NCBI GenBank assembly: GCA_019426215.1
Contig: CM033391.1
Location: 6,312,708-6,376,707 of the forward strand
DNA length: 64,000 bases
Direction: 5' to 3'
Origin: Buddleja alternifolia
Lineage: Eukaryota; Streptophyta; Magnoliopsida; Lamiales; Scrophulariaceae
Position 1 is the stretch's first letter. The number at the start of each line of letters is the position of its first letter. Both the position numbers and the translations under genes were made by a program. Below are positions 51,617-62,623 of the stretch, in pieces. The notes under the pieces were generated by a model. It had not been told where the DNA came from, ran no database searches, and saw nothing but the letters and a program-made list of their open reading frames with translations.

Positions 51617-53467
51617 GACTTAAACGGATCTGATGATTTTTGCGTTTAAGATTATGTTGATTAAAATTGGATTTTTAAAATTTGATTTTATATGTTTAAT
51701 ATTCGTTGTTAAATTTGAACTTTTGAAAATATTCATCGCCTTGAAATCGTCGCACGATTACATGTTTTTTCGCCACCTGCAACGGGGAATCGGGGTGGCA
51801 CCACCGTGTGTTTTTGAAGCACACGCGAGCACCACCACTACTTGTGTAATTAGAAAAACAAAAAAAAAAGGAAAAGGGATAGGGTGGCGGCGCAGATTTG
51901 CGCCGCCACCACAGCGGCGGAACTAGGGCTGCTGATAGCGAGCTGGGCCAGTGCTGGACCGTAGCCCAGCACGCGTGCGACCTAACGGGCGCTGGGCCGG
52001 GCCCAGTATATTAATATATATATATATATTTATATTTTTAATATTTAAATATATATATATATATATATAAATTAATAAATATTAGGGTTTGACCCTAATA
52101 GACAAATTCAACCCGTGATTTGTCAAAACCCCTTTTTCCTAAAATGTTTTTCTTAATATTAAATTGGATTTAATTAAGTTAAAATTGGATTTGACTTTAA
52201 TATTAAATTGGATTTAATAATATCATAAATTAAATTGGATTTTTATTTATGATTTGCGACGACTAAATAAATAGGATTTATCTTTGGTTGATTATATTTT
52301 TTCAAAATAAATTAGGAATAAGTTTGACTTATTTCCTAAATAATAAATTGGATTTATTTCCTTTTTAAAATTGAAATTAAAATTCATCTTTCTAATTAAA
52401 TTAGATTTAATCGGTTTTTGAATTTCTTTTCAATTTTAAACTCAAAACCAACAAAAACTTAAATAGTTTTCTTACATGCTTTGATATATGTTGTGGTGGA
52501 TGCTTCCATGGACTTAGGGTTTTTTATCGCTTTAGTATTATCTGGGTTGTATTGTGCAGTTGCCCCTCTGTTTGTACCTTTAATTTTGGTAGTATGATGT
52601 ATAGGGTGCTTTCTGAGTTGTGTATATTAGAGGTAGGACATTTTCTAGCTTGGAGCCCGAAGATCTATTATAAATTAGATTTGTAATAGACCCCTATCCC
52701 CTGATTGATCTATTGGCTTGGATCAATTTAGAATGTCCATGGAAATGCATGTTGTTAGAATAACTAGGTTTTTCTATGTATGCATGATTATAATCCATAT
52801 ATGCGCGTAACAAACTAATGTGCAAAGTGAGACCTTAATTTCTCAAAAATTCCCCCACATTAAATAATAAGTAAGTAAGGGATATTGGATATCCTGGCTC
52901 TCCATCAAACTTGAAAAAGATGGGATTATGAGTTATGCATGGCGTCGTCCCGACTAATGGGGGTTATGCATTAATTCATAATCCATATCTCTTCAAGTGC
53001 ATTTGATGCCATCGGTCGAAGCAAATCTTATCCCATACACCGTTACAGGTTGCAAGATAAGATTCAACTGTTAGATCAATAGGAGTTGATGGGAAAGTAC
53101 TTAGATGGTTCACCACCAATATTTCGTTACCGGTTCAGGTTGAGTGATCCATGAGCCAAAGGTAGAATCATCTGTAAGACAGGTTGACATGCCATGTCAT
53201 TTCAAAAGTTCCAATGAGCCATACATCGTTACAAATTGCAACTCATTGAAATTTTTGAAGAACTCAATCACTCACTATGAAATCTTTCCAACGAGATTTC
53301 CGTTCATTGCAGTGGGAGTGCAATGGTTCGAAAAATGTAGTGGGAGCCAAGTAAAAAATTAAAGTCCTAATTTTTACTTAGGTACAACATAATTATCTAA
53401 TTGAATCTTGGTTGTTTTCTGCAGTTATATTATCTCTCTCAAAATAGTTAATAACTCGTTGTTAAAA
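51617..53467 (+). other. Leader of the third Copia
   Basis: 1.85 kb, non-coding. It contains a perfect 11-bp hairpin GTGGCGGCGCA/TGCGCCGCCAC with loop GATT (51884-51909), an AT microsatellite (52014-52070) and many TTAAATTGGATTT words. Confidence 0.75.
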
Positions 53468-54945
53468 ATGCTTGAGAAAAATGTCCTCACTGGACCAAAC
53501 TATGGTGACTGGGTCAAGAGGCTAAGAGCTGGTCTCAGAAAGAAATCACTTGAGTAGTTTTTAGAACAAGATGGTCCAACTTTCCCTGGGGCTGAAAATG
53601 GAACATCTGTTCTCAAAATTAACAAGAAATGGAATTCTGATGCTCAAAAGGTCACCAGTTACATGTTGAAGTCAATGAACAAGGAATTGAGATATATTCA
53701 TTTGGAAATGGATAATCCCAAATCCATCATGCTTCATTTGGAGAAAATGTTCGGGGAACATGGAAAATCAATTCGGTATTATTTATCGAAGGAACTTTTC
53801 CAAGAAAGAATGGGAGAAAATGATGAAGTGGCAAGTCATGTTATGAACATGATATCCATGATTGGAAGAATCCAGACTCTAGGAAGTTTCATGGATTTTC
53901 ATCTACAAGTAAACCTTATTCTTCAATCTCTTCCCAAATCCTTTTCTGCCTTTGTCACTGACTTTGAAGTTGATGACCTGGGAGGTTCTTTAATGGATCT
54001 TAAAGACAGACTTGTTCACATACAAGCTCTCATGAGGAGGGAATTGGAGGATGATTTACGTCTAAATGGAATGCTCGGCATAAGAATTACTTCTGATAAC
54101 CATAGAAGGGGAAAGAAGCGCCCAAGGATTGCAGCAACATGTGTTCACTGCCAAGAGGTGGACAACTGAAAAAATGACTACCCTAAGCTGAAAGCGAAAA
54201 TTACTTCAGGCATGGAACTTAATGTTTTAGAAACAAATTGTTCTGTTATCATATTTTCAACTTCCTGGATTCTAGACTCTGGGGCTAGTGCTCACATATG
54301 TGTTATGAACCAGGGGCTGGAAAGAAGTAAGAAACTGGAGCATGGTGAAGTGATGATCAATGTTGGCAGCGGTCATAGTGTAGCAGCCTCACACATTGGC
54401 ACCACTTCCCTTAGTTTATCATCTAGACATTTATTATATTTAGACAATTGCCTTGTTTTGCCCAACGGGCTTAAGAATATTGTTTCAATTCCTGTTTTAG
54501 TCAGGAAAGGTTATTTATTTTCCTTTATGAACAATTCTTGTGACATTTATTTTAGAAATGAATGTGTTGGCAATGCGTCTTTAATAAATGGTTTATATTA
54601 TATTAATGTCCAAAATGATTGTAATCTTAATGTTGTAACAAGAAAACGCAGAATGTATGATACAAACTTGAGACAGCTATGGCACTTGAGACTAGGTCAT
54701 GTTGGGGACCAAAGACTACACGAGTTAAAAAAGGATGGAGTCATAGACTCGTTGGGATCAGATCCCTATCCCACTTGTGAGTCTTGTATCCAAGGCAAAA
54801 TGACCAAGTCCCCCTTCACAGGGAATTTTGAAAGTGCCACAGAAGTCTTAGGTCTAGTTCATATTGATGTGTGCGGACTATTTGGAAATATTGCCCGCGG
54901 TGGTTTTTAGTACTTCATCACATTTACCGATGACCATTCTAGGTA
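53468..54945 (+). pseudogene. Third Copia gag, protease and integrase start, with three stops
   Basis: One frame from MLEKNVLTGPNYGDWVKRLR, with TAG at 53555, TGA at 54167 and TAG at 54908. Gag has IHLEMDNPKSIMLHLEKMFG and NLILQSLPKSFSAF. The zinc knuckle is degraded (CVHCQEVDN: His and the last Cys lost, stop inside). The protease site is WILDSGASAHIC. The pre-integrase motif LWHLRLGHVGDQRLHEL and CESCIQGKMTKSPF follow. After the last stop the integrase core reads YFITFTDDHSRY and is cut by the SIRE LTR. Confidence 0.88.
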
Positions 54946-56157
54946 TGGATCAAGCGCTCGAAATCCCTCAAGCAACTTATGTCAAAATAACCTGAAATAA
55001 ATCCTCAAGTCATGAAGGACTTAAATGCAATCATTCAACGGGCATTTATTTCCAACGGGAATTAAATACAAAGTGCATTAAATGCCTGATAAGAGCATTA
55101 ATTGTGATAAGCCAGTGTGACATGTGGACAAGCCACCTTTTGACCAGACTGTCAGAAAATTCAAAATTTCAGCTGCTCCCGTCCAATCGGCTTCAGCGAA
55201 CTTTCAGGAATGTCAGAGAAAAGGTATACTCACGCGCCCCGTGAGAGGCACGCTCCTACATATGTCCAACGGAAAGATCCCAAGAAATTGCCTATAAATA
55301 CCTTACCTCAGCAAACCCTAAAAACACATAAGATACGTACGAAAAAGAGAAAAGAAACTATTGCCAAAAATCTTACGTACATTTTCTGGGAAAAAGTTTA
55401 GAAACTCCATAGCCAAATCTTTCAAGCTTTTTATCTACATTCCAACAGTCACAAATATCTCAAACATCTTCCAAAGAAGAAATTCAAATTCCAACTGAGA
55501 TATTCCAAGTTGTTTGATCTTTTCAAAAACAAACAATAACCCTAGTGACAAACCTCAACCTTTAATCTGAGTGAGAAAAGTTGTTGAACCCTTTCTGTAT
55601 TTTTGAGTGAGAGAAGCTTGAAGAAGATGATCTTCATTGGTGCTGAAGTCTGTGTGATCAAGGAGCCCAAGATCATTTTCACCCTTTTACTATTGTGTAG
55701 AAGATTCTGTGTGACTCTTCGAAAATCATTCTAGTAAATTCCTCCAAGTGAAAAAGGAGAAGAAGGACGTAGCTGAGATTACACCACCCAGTGAACCTTA
55801 TATATCTTGTGTCATTTATCTTATTTGTCTTATTATTATTTTTATTACATCATTTATCTTTGAAAGAGACAAGTTATAGTGCAAAGCAATTAAATTAACT
55901 AAAAGAACGCTAAAAACTCATTTCGGTTGTGCTAACCCTGATTAAGCGATCTAAGCGTTGCCCTACTTTGGTAAACTGCTAAAATCACTAAGTCTAAGTT
56001 AACTTTTTTGAAGCGTCTGACCCAAGCGCTCAGTTATTCAAAGCGTTCAAACCTTTAAAGATATACGAAATTTTTGAAGTCGAAAAAGACTTCAGGGTCT
56101 ATTCAAACCCCCCCCCCCCCCCTTTTAGACCCTTTCGTATGCCACTTGGTACCACCA
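54946..56157 (+). repeat. 5' LTR of the SIRE-type element
   Basis: 1212 bp, TGGATCAAGCG ... GTACCACCA. TATA box TATAAATA at 55293-55300. A C16 run lies at about 56107-56122. The left border is placed at the loss of the Copia integrase reading. Confidence 0.8.
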
Positions 56158-56159
56158 AG

Positions 56160-56171
56160 TGGTATCAGAGC
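56160..56171 (+). promoter_or_regulatory. Primer-binding site of the SIRE-type element
   Basis: TGGTATCAGAGC, Met-tRNA type, 2 bp after the LTR. Confidence 0.9.
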
Positions 56172-56277
56172 GGTTGAAGTAGAAACCTAAGCATTTCCGA
56201 GCGTAAATGCTTGTTCAGATCCATTCTTTTAAAAAAATTTAGTCGCTTTAAAAATCTCTCTTTAAAAACATCTCATT

Positions 56278-58487
56278 ATGGCTTTTAATAAAATGCCTAA
56301 GTTGGTAGAATCAAACTATGATTCTTGGAAACTTAGAGCATTCACATATTTATGTTCATGCGATAATGAAATGTGTGATGTGATTACAGATGGCCCCATT
56401 CAGATTATGAAAGTTGTAACTCGAGCCCCTGGAGCGACCGAGGCTACTCCAGATGGTTATGTCGAGAAATCTAAGATAGAATGGACGCCAGAGGATAGAA
56501 AAGGAGCTAATCTAGATAATGTCGGATGAAGTGCACTTTACTCAGCGCTAGGAGATAACGATGCATTGTTCAAGAAGATCAAGCAATGTAAAACCTCCAA
56601 AGAAATATGGGATAAGTTGGCCATTGTGTGCGAAGGTTCAGCACAAATGAAGGAGAACAAGCTCTCCATAGCCATGCAAAGATTCGAGCATTTCAAAATG
56701 CAGCCCAGTGAGACGCTAGAACAATTGGACGCAAGATTCACCTTGCTCATTACCAAGTTAGCGTCATTAGACAAAGAATTGACCAACAAGGAAATGGTCA
56801 ATAAGATTTTCAGAAGTCTTCCAAGTAAATACTTGATCAAGACAGTTGCTATGAGAGAATCACAAACATTGGAGACTATTACTCCAGAACATGTGTTTTC
56901 AGAGTTAAAGACATTTGAATTCGAGTTAGGTGAAGTCAGCGACACAACAACTTCAGCGACTGAATCAGGAGCTTTAATCACTACCACCAAAAATAAGGGT
57001 AAAGCAGTTAGTGAGGTTAAACCAGTGGAATCAAATGAAGAAAAGGAAATGGCCTTATTAGTCAAGAAATTCAAGAAATTTCTAAGATATGAAAAGAGAA
57101 ATCCTATTGGACAAACTTCATTTCAAACTTCTCCCCCAGCACCAGCGCCTCAGTATCAAGCGCCAGTGTACTCAGCACCTCAACCAGTTGCGCCAGTTCC
57201 ATATCAAGCGCCTCCATCTCCTACACAGAATCTCTCAGCGCCAGTTAGATCAAAGCGATTATCCACTGAACAAAAAATGAAAACTAATTTCTGTTATAAT
57301 TGCAGGAAACCAGGGCACTACCAGGTAAATTGCCCTTATCCAAATGTGTCTAAGCCCACAAGGCAAGACTATGTGGATAGAAACCAATTCAGGAGCAACC
57401 TTCGCCAACAAGGTTTGCTAGCGGAATCTGAACCATTTCCCGCACCTGAAGAGGACTTGGAATCATCAGATGAAAGTAGTAATGATGAGCCTACAAGCGA
57501 CTCAGCGTTGATCTGTCTCATGGCAAGAGAAGATGAAGCGTCTTACAAATCGCTACCAGAGGTAACCAATGAATTATCTCATCCTCTTTCTTATGATGAA
57601 TTACTTGACAAAGTTAATGAATATTATAAAGATTGTCAAGAGGCCGCCAAAATATATCAAAATGATCTCGTTATTATCTCATCACTCACAAGAGATAAAG
57701 TAACGCTCAAAGCAGAGTTGAAAGTTCAACAACAATGCATTGAGAAGAACCAATCACTTGAGAGTGAGATTATTCAATTGAAAAGCGATCTTGATATAAT
57801 AGTCAAGAGAGAAGCTGATTTGATCGCTAGACTTGCCAAATCAGAGCAGCTCATCTCATCATTATCAAAAGCTTCTAGAAAGTTGGATAATGTGACTGAG
57901 GTAACTAGATTATATGGTGAAAAGACCGGTTTAGGATACAATAAATTTGGTAAACAACCAAATAAATCTAATGTTACGGCAAACAACAAAGAAAAGGGTG
58001 TTCTCATTGTTGAAAAAGGTTCACAAAGTCAAACGCTAAATGAACCTAGCGACAACGGTACGAGGCCCAATGAGAAAGCCAAAGCTGACTCAGGCAAGCG
58101 TAAGGCTAAAGCAAATGATTCAAAAAAGGGGTTCATCCAAACGCTCAAAAGGCTAAAAGTAAGCCTGAACACTGTGAATCAAGCGCTAAGCGTTCAGCAC
58201 CAAAAGTGCAACCCAAGCCAGCGCCAAGGAAATACCAGCGTCAATATCCAAGACAGTCAAGATCATATTATCGATACTATGATAATTATGATTATGACTA
58301 TGATTACTATTATAATCGGGGATATTACTATACACCTAAAAAGCACACACAACACAAACTGAAACCCAAGAAGGCCAATCTTCCCGTAATGAAGACAAGG
58401 CAAATATGGGTTCCGAAAGTTTTAATTCAAACCAAAGCTACTAACGTTGAAGGACCCAAAACAACATGGGTACCTAAGAAGAATTAG
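56278..58487 (+). pseudogene. SIRE-type gag with one stop and one frameshift
   Basis: It starts MAFNKMPKLVESNYDSWKLR. A TGA at 56527-56529 interrupts it; the frame then resumes (SALYSALGDNDALFKKIKQC). The capsid core has RFEHFKMQPSETLEQLDARF and LPSKYLIKTVAMRESQTLE. A Pro/Ala/Gln-rich linker (PAPAPQYQAPVYSAP) precedes the zinc knuckle CYNCRKPGHYQVNC near 57292-57333. A coiled-coil region follows (residues with VKREADLIARLAKSEQLISS). A 1-nt shift near 58140-58155 moves to the frame ending in a Tyr/Arg/Asp-rich tail and WVPKKN with a stop at 58485-58487. Confidence 0.88.
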
Positions 58488-58500
58488 AACTGATCTTTAA

Positions 58501-61500
58501 ATGCAGGTACCTAGAGCCAACACCGATACTTCAGTTTGGTACATCGATAGTGGGTCGTCAAGGCACATGATTGGCTCAAAGGATCTCTTGATCAACTATC
58601 GTACAACCAACGGTCCTCAAGTTATATTCGGTGATAACTCCAAAGGTAAAACCAAAGGTATAGGTATCATGCATAGGGGGAACATCATGATCAGTGATGT
58701 ATATTATGTTGAGGGTCTTAAGCATAATTTGTTGAGCATTAGTCAATTTTGTGATAAAGGCTTTAATGTTAATTTTTCAAGCGACTTCTGCTATGTCAAC
58801 GACGCTAAGACTAAGTCTACTAAATTAAGAGGAAAAAGAACAAATAATGTGTATTTAGTGGATTGGGATTCTACATTTGATAACAACCCCACATGCTTTA
58901 TTGCTAAAAATCAAAATGAATTGGGTTGGTTATGGCATAGAAAAATAAATCACCTCAACTTTAAGGTAATCTCTCAGTTAATATCGCTAAATCTTGTAGA
59001 GAGATTACCTAAGGGTTCCTTTCAAAAGAATCGCTTATGTGATGCATGTCAAATGGGTAAACAAGTTAAATCATCTTTTAAGAAGAAACCATGTCTATCT
59101 ACTTCTAAAGTTCTTGAACTATTGCATCTAGATTTGTTTGGTCCTATTCAAATCATGAGTGTTAGCGGTAAAAAGTACTCGCTAGTAATAGTCAATGATT
59201 TCTCTCGCTATACTTGGGTAGAATTTCTAGCGACCAAAGATGAAACTAGTGTCAAGCTCACAGCGCTAATCCGTCAATTGCAAAATTCAAAAGATCTAAA
59301 AGTGACGAGAATTAGAAGCGATAGAGGAACTGAATTTACTAACCAATTTGTTGAGAAGTTTTGTACAGATTTTGGAATACTTCATGAGTATTCTGCTCCT
59401 AGAACACCTCAACAAAATGGAGTTGCTGAGCGACGGAACAGAACGCTTAAAGAAGCCGCTAGGACAATGCTTGCAGAGTCTAAGCTGCCTCAAAGGTTTT
59501 GGGCCGAAGCCATCAACACAGCTTGCTACACTCAGAACCGGTGTATGATCAACAAGCAACATGAGAAGACTCCATATGAGTTGTGGAAGGGACGTAAGCC
59601 TAACGTCTCATATTTTCATGTATTTGGTTCAAAATGCTTCATTCATAATAATGGATCCCACAGCCTAAAGACTTTTGATCCTAAAGCCGATGAGGGAATC
59701 TTTCTAGGCTATGCCAAGAATGGAAAGAGTTTTCGCATCCTAAATAAGATCAAATCGAAGGTTGAAGAATCCATTCATGTTGTGTTTGATGATGCTAACC
59801 AAGAACCGAGTAAGGTTAATCCTGATGATGTAGGAATTGAAGATCTTGCCCAACAAGCATCACAAATTAACCTCAATGATAACAGTGATGATGACGCTGA
59901 TGATGAGATCTTTGTGCCTATTCCTAAGGTTACTCGTGAGGTTACAAATGATGGTAAAGTGAGAATCACTGATGATCATGAAGAGAATGATCATGAAGAG
60001 CAAACTGGAACTGTGAATGATGAAGCAACTGCGCCAGAGATCCATAGGGATCAAGCGACTGTTGACCAAGAGTCTCTCAACCCTTTCCAACCAGACCGTA
60101 AATGGCTTAGAGACCATCCACCAGAGCTAGTAATTGGAGATATGGAAGCACCTGTTAGAACTAGGTCAACTACAATTAATGAGGCCATGTTCGCAAGTTT
60201 CTTATCTCAAATGGAACCAAAGAAAGTGGATGAAGCGCTTAGTGATTCAAGTTGGGTTGAAGCGATGCAAGAAGAGCTTAACCAATTTGAGAGAAGCAAG
60301 GTTTGGACGCTAGTACCAAGGCCAACTCATCAAGGAGTTATTGGGACTAGATGGGTTTTTAGGAACAAGATGGACGAAGATGGCATTGTTATAAGAAACA
60401 AAGCCAGACTAGTCGCTCAGGGTTATTGTCAAGAAGAGGGAATTGATTTTGATGAGACATACGCCCCAGTAGCCCATCTTGAAGCGATTCGTATGTTCCT
60501 AGCGTTTGCCGCATTCAACAAATTCACGGTGTATCAAATGGACGTGAAGAGTGCATTCTTGAATGGTAAACTCCAAGAAGAAGTCTATGTGGAGCAACCT
60601 CCAGGATTCATCAACAACCATGGAAAAACTATGGTCTATAAGCTGGATAAGGCACTCTATGGCCTTAAACAAGCACCAAGAGCATGGTATGACACTCTCT
60701 CTATCTTCCTTATAGGTAAAGGCTTTTCAAAAGGCAGCGTTGACACAACGTTATTTAAAATTACCCATAATGAAGATATTCTCTTAGTCCAAATTTATGT
60801 TGATGATATTATATTTGGTTCTACAAATAAGCGATTGTGTGAGAAATTTTCGAAAATGATGCAAGATCAATTTGAAATGAGTATGATGGGTGAATTAACT
60901 TTCTTCTTAGGATTACAAGTTAAACAACTCCCTAATGGAATATTTATAAACCAAGTTAAATATACAAAAGATATGATTAAGAAATTTGGTATGGAAAATG
61001 CATCATCTTCAAAAATTCCAATGAGCCAAACGCTTAAGTTAGATAAAGATGAAAGTGGGAAGAAAATTGATATCACTAACTATAGAGGTATCATTGGATC
61101 ACTTCTTTATCTTACCGCTAGTAGACCAGATATTATGTTTTCGGTATGCATGTGTGCACGCTTTCAAGCTGATCCTAGAGAATCACACTTAAATGCTGCC
61201 AAGAGAATCCTTAAATACCTAAAAGGCACTCAAAATGTGGGCTTATGGTATCCACGGGACTCTCCTTTTGAACTAATTGGTTATTCAGACGCAGATTTTG
61301 CAGGATGCAAAATAGATAGGAAAAGTACTAGTGGTACATGTCAATTTCTAGGTGATAGACTAGTTTCGTGGCATAGTAAGAAACAACAATCCATAGCGAC
61401 TTCTACCGCTGAGGCAGAATATGTAGCCGCTGGGAGCTGTTGTGCGCAAATTCTTTAGATGAGGCAACAACTTAGAGACTATGGAATTATCCTAGGTCCT

Positions 61501-61743
61501 ACCCCAATCCATTGTGATAACCAAAGCGCTTTAGCTATGACCTAAAATCCTGTCCTTCATTCTAGAACTAAACACATTGACATTAGATACCATTTCTTGC
61601 GTGACCATGTTCAAAAAAAAGATATCTCCATGCACTTCATTGGAACTGACAAACAATTGGCAGATATCTTCACCAAAGCGCTCAACGAACAATGCTTTCT
61701 CACTTTGAGAAGTGAATTAGGTATGATTGATTTAAACGCTTAA
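58501..61743 (+). pseudogene. SIRE-type pol: protease, integrase, RT, RNase H; two stops near the end
   Basis: The frame is open for 985 codons from 58501. Protease: [14 protein letters not shown]. Pre-integrase: [18 protein letters not shown] and [14 protein letters not shown]. Integrase core: [23 protein letters not shown] and [53 protein letters not shown] and [12 protein letters not shown]. RNase [21 protein letters not shown] and [14 protein letters not shown] at 61456-61458 replaces a Trp, and TAA at about 61543 interrupts before the end at 61741-61743 (ALNEQCFLTLRSELGMID). Gag and pol are in different frames with a 13-bp gap, so translation of pol needs explanation or the boundary is mutated. 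Confidence 0.9.
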
Positions 61744-62623
61744 ATCATAAAGCATCATATTTAATAGGCATATAATTTAGGGGGAATCCACCTTATGTTT
61801 ATGTCTAAAGCGTTTTGACAAAATCTGAAATAAGTTATCAATTTTAGGGGGAACTTTAAAATTGTACTTATAACAAGTTATAAGCGACTGTGATAAAAAA
61901 TGATTTAAAATTAAATGTCTTAATCACTAGCGCTTATCTTTATGCATGACGAAGTCAATCCTTAAATAAAATTGTCATTTCTAAATTCAAGCGATTGACT
62001 TTATCACAAACTTTACAAAATTAAATTTTTGTTCTCCAAAAGTCTTCAGCGTTAAAGAAATTCCCACGATAACGCTAAGAAAATTACTTTAAAATCATGC
62101 ATAGTTTTCATCGATAAAAGGATCGCGTGTGGATAAGTATAAAAGATTAGATTTGATAACTACCCACACGTGTCTATCAAATCAAACTGACGGTTATTGA
62201 CATATATCTAAAACCGAGACAGTTCAGGTCTGCACGAGTCTGATTACGTGTCAGTGTACTATCAGGCGCGTGTATTTCACGCTGAAAATTTCAAATCTTT
62301 TCAAACGTTTTTCAATAAATTTGGTAACTGCGGATCCCAAAATTTTGCACTTTTTGGTAACTGATAAACTATTTTACCGCACTTTTTGCATCCGTATTTT
62401 CCTAAAACATATCAGATTTGACTCCTTTCAAAATTCAAACTCTTTGACTGTCCCTATGTCAACATCGTAGCCATTGAAACGATAATTTTTGCCTCTATTT
62501 AAACCCTTCAAGGTCTTTACAGTCAGATCTTATCACTTTCACAAATTCTCTCTGCTGTAAAAATCTTCATCTTTCTCAAAGGCAAATTTTTCTCTCTCAC
62601 TCAAAGCTTTCAAACTTTCAGCA
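61744..62623 (+). other. Spacer between pol and third ORF, with promoter-like end
   Basis: 880 bp, non-coding. It includes two purine words (TTTAGGGGGAATCC near 61776 and TTTTAGGGGGAACTTT near 61842) that look like polypurine tracts but are far from any LTR. It ends with the TATA-like box and a CT-rich leader of the third ORF. Confidence 0.65.
62496..62503 (+). promoter_or_regulatory. TATA-like box TATTTAAA before the SIRE third ORF
   Basis: 128 bp before the ATG at 62624. Between them is a leader rich in C and T (CAAATTCTCTCTGCTG, TTTTTCTCTCTCACTC), typical of plant genes. Inferred from sequence only. Confidence 0.6.

Larger units (their letters stand above)
49941..54945 (+). mobile_element. 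Third Copia retrotransposon, 5' half, cut by the SIRE element
   Basis: LTR 49941-51602, primer site, 1.85-kb leader, gag, protease and the start of integrase. At 54945 the SIRE LTR begins inside the integrase core. The rest would lie beyond the window. Confidence 0.88.

Noticed and set aside
55210..55401. 63-codon frame in the SIRE LTR
   Set aside because: It spans the TATA box and RNA start; its Lys/Arg/Thr-rich text reflects base composition.
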